A stretch of DNA of 64,000 nt from an uncultured Candidatus Neoarthromitus sp. Its GTDB lineage: Bacteria > Bacillota > Clostridia > Clostridiales > Clostridiaceae. Each line of letters begins with the position of its first letter. The first letter of the stretch is position 1. Both the position numbers and the translations under genes were made by a program. Below the pieces are notes generated by a model. That model searched no databases, had not been told where the DNA came from, and saw only the letters and a list, made by a program, of their open reading frames with translations. Below, in pieces: positions 62,798 through 64,000 of this stretch. Location of the stretch: positions 1 through 64,000 of the forward strand of contig CALADQ010000003.1 in NCBI GenBank assembly GCA_937890765.1, in the 5' to 3' direction.

Positions 62798-64000
62798 TAA
62801 TTATTCTCAAACATTTCAAATCTTAATTGATGATTTTCTTTAAGTATATCTTCTAAAATCCTCTCGTTTGAACTAACTTTAAAACCATTGTAAGTAATGT
62901 TAAGTTTATTAACATGAGTTTTGCATTCTTTACATCTAAACTCGTAAATATTTATGTCATTAAAATTCAAAACGTCATTTATAACATATCCAAATCCTTC
63001 AATCTTACTTCTGTTTAAATTATTTAACAAAACAAAGTTTTTTATTTGATCTAGTATAACACTACTATTCGTTGACATAAAGACAGCAATTCCTGAATTT
63101 ACAATTCTAACTAAAGCACTTGATATACACCTTTGCAAATTTAAATTCATATGTACTTCAATTTCTTCAATAAAAAACGAAGTAAATCTTTCACTAGATT
63201 TTAAGAACAATACAAGAGAAGCAATTTCTCGAATGAGGTCTGACGCCATGCTAATTGGTATTTCTATATTATTTAAATAACTTCTGAAAGAATCTTTAGT
63301 AAAAGTTCCATTTACAATTTTATTTTCTATAAAATTATATATATTTGAATAAATGCTATTGTCTGAAAATTTTAATCCCTCAATATTTTTAATAAAATCT
63401 GATATGCTCAAATTTTGATACTTCAAATTTTTGAAAAGTTCAGAGTAACACAGAAAATTACTTCTTCCCGATGGCATAAAAATTGGTTTGTAAAAACTAA
63501 CATCGCTAAAACCATCATCAATTATTTTTTTACATATTAACTCAATAAGACAATCTTCATTATCAAAATACGCTCTTGGAATTTTAACGTAATCCCCTTC
63601 AATCACTATTTCATCACAAAAATCATCAATAGCTAAATAAACATTTGGAAAAATTCTATAGTCAGATAAAAAAATATTTGCATCCTCAAATCTTTTGTAA
63701 TTATTATAAATACTTACATTAAAAATTTCATTAAAAAAATACTCTTTGTTTTGAAGAAGTGAAACATTAAAAAAATCACAAAACATATTTCCAATATTTC
63801 TATCAATACAAAGCTCACCAGAATTTTTCAATTCCTTTATAAAATCTTTGCAAGCTTTATACTCCTTAGAAAACTTATCGCCCTTTTGTATTATTTTCAT
63901 TGAGAGCCTAAATATTCCATAAATTATATTCATAACAACAGTTTTACCACTGTTGTTATCTCCTGTGAAAATAGTAAGAGGAGAAATCTCAATTTTAATA
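62797..64000 (-). CDS. AAA-type ATPase (SMC/OLD-like), 5' end outside the window
   Basis: The frame continues past the window edge: upstream of an internal ATG the sequence still encodes the strand IEISPLTIFTGDNNSGKTVV, a Walker A motif (GDNNSGKT). The later motifs are a Walker B-like FFIEEIEVHMNLNLQ and a strand with VNSGIAVFMSTNSSVILDQI resembling the D-loop/H-loop of AAA15-type ATPases. The C-terminal 60 residues have CKECKTH-type Cys. Related to RecF/OLD-like ATPases with a predicted ligand or nuclease partner; role unknown. The visible part is about 400 aa. Confidence 0.8.
   Translation of the reverse strand, partial: IKIEISPLTIFTGDNNSGKTVVMNIIYGIFRLSMKIIQKGDKFSKEYKACKDFIKELKNSGELCIDRNIGNMFCDFFNVSLLQNKEYFFNEIFNVSIYNNYKRFEDANIFLSDYRIFPNVYLAIDDFCDEIVIEGDYVKIPRAYFDNEDCLIELICKKIIDDGFSDVSFYKPIFMPSGRSNFLCYSELFKNLKYQNLSISDFIKNIEGLKFSDNSIYSNIYNFIENKIVNGTFTKDSFRSYLNNIEIPISMASDLIREIASLVLFLKSSERFTSFFIEEIEVHMNLNLQRCISSALVRIVNSGIAVFMSTNSSVILDQIKNFVLLNNLNRSKIEGFGYVINDVLNFNDINIYEFRCKECKTHVNKLNITYNGFKVSSNERILEDILKENHQLRFEMFENN

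Noticed and set aside
1..64000. CRISPR arrays, IS elements, prophage or integrase genes
   Set aside because: No regularly spaced repeats, transposase, integrase or phage structural genes were seen on either strand.

Overview
The window is a very AT-rich chromosomal segment of a low-G+C, endospore-forming Firmicute of clostridial type. The spore maturation genes spmA/spmB, a CcpA-like LacI regulator, the eukaryote-like (class 2) IleRS, GlnRS, the sequence polA-coaE-lytic transglycosylase, pyruvoyl SpeD with SpeE, and a selenocysteine peroxiredoxin all fit a clostridium. An AT-rich gut-associated or host-associated clostridium (for example a relative of the segmented filamentous bacteria) is possible, but nothing here proves the genus. 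There is no phage, IS element, rRNA operon or CRISPR array in the window. Most genes lie on the minus strand. TTG and GTG starts behind strong Shine-Dalgarno sequences are frequent, so several starts given here are internal to the longest open frames.

Layout. 1-4.7 kb: two large unknown helical proteins translated from abutting genes, then a divergent small gene. 4.7-8.3 kb: mannose-6-phosphate isomerase, a small membrane protein, a DUF5780 lipoprotein, tRNA-Leu(GAG), lytic transglycosylase, coaE. 8.3-12.3 kb: polA and divergent rmuC. 12.3-20.7 kb: a small Cys-rich protein, a degenerate nSTAND3-like protein, an acyltransferase, an amidohydrolase, TspO, a rhomboid-like pseudoprotease, PepD and a ribosomal protein S1 homologue. 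20.9-21.7 kb: two related small membrane proteins on the plus strand. 21.7-26 kb: lgt, pepP and a threonine-to-glycine pair (SDR threonine dehydrogenase plus Kbl). 26-29.4 kb: a spore-linked block of small membrane proteins, spmB and spmA, then the CcpA-like gene. 29.4-32.5 kb: ileS behind a perfect sigma-A promoter.

32.6-38.4 kb is the least explained region. It holds four tandem 56-73 aa single-pass membrane proteins, a 731 aa membrane-anchored beta-rich protein, a nuclease-fold lipoprotein with altered active site, a DUF4250 protein, a small membrane protein with an acidic Cys-containing tail, and a helicase-like protein fused to a catalytically dead LexA-type domain. 38.5-43.7 kb: a GHL10-amidase fusion, glnS, a DUF2238-like membrane protein and a TetR regulator. 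44.1-44.7 kb: the selenoprotein peroxiredoxin, read through an in-frame UGA. 44.7-49.9 kb: a complete sorbitol (glucitol) PTS operon gutF-gutR-gutM-gutC-gutB-gutA, in which the membrane subunit carries a one-base frameshift. It is bracketed by two terminators with the same 12-bp stem and preceded by a long dyad. 50-52.5 kb: a TtcA-like tRNA thiolase and speD-speE. 52.5-60 kb: secreted beta-propeller and Ig-like proteins, a TerB-like protein, nagB, a secreted GHL10 protein and a class-3 aldehyde dehydrogenase. 60-64 kb: an 853 aa unknown protein and a truncated AAA ATPase running off the window.

Taken together: housekeeping (replication, translation, envelope lipidation, spore core maturation), import and catabolism of sorbitol and amino sugars, spermidine synthesis, and an unusually large share of lineage-specific membrane or secreted proteins with no recognisable family.
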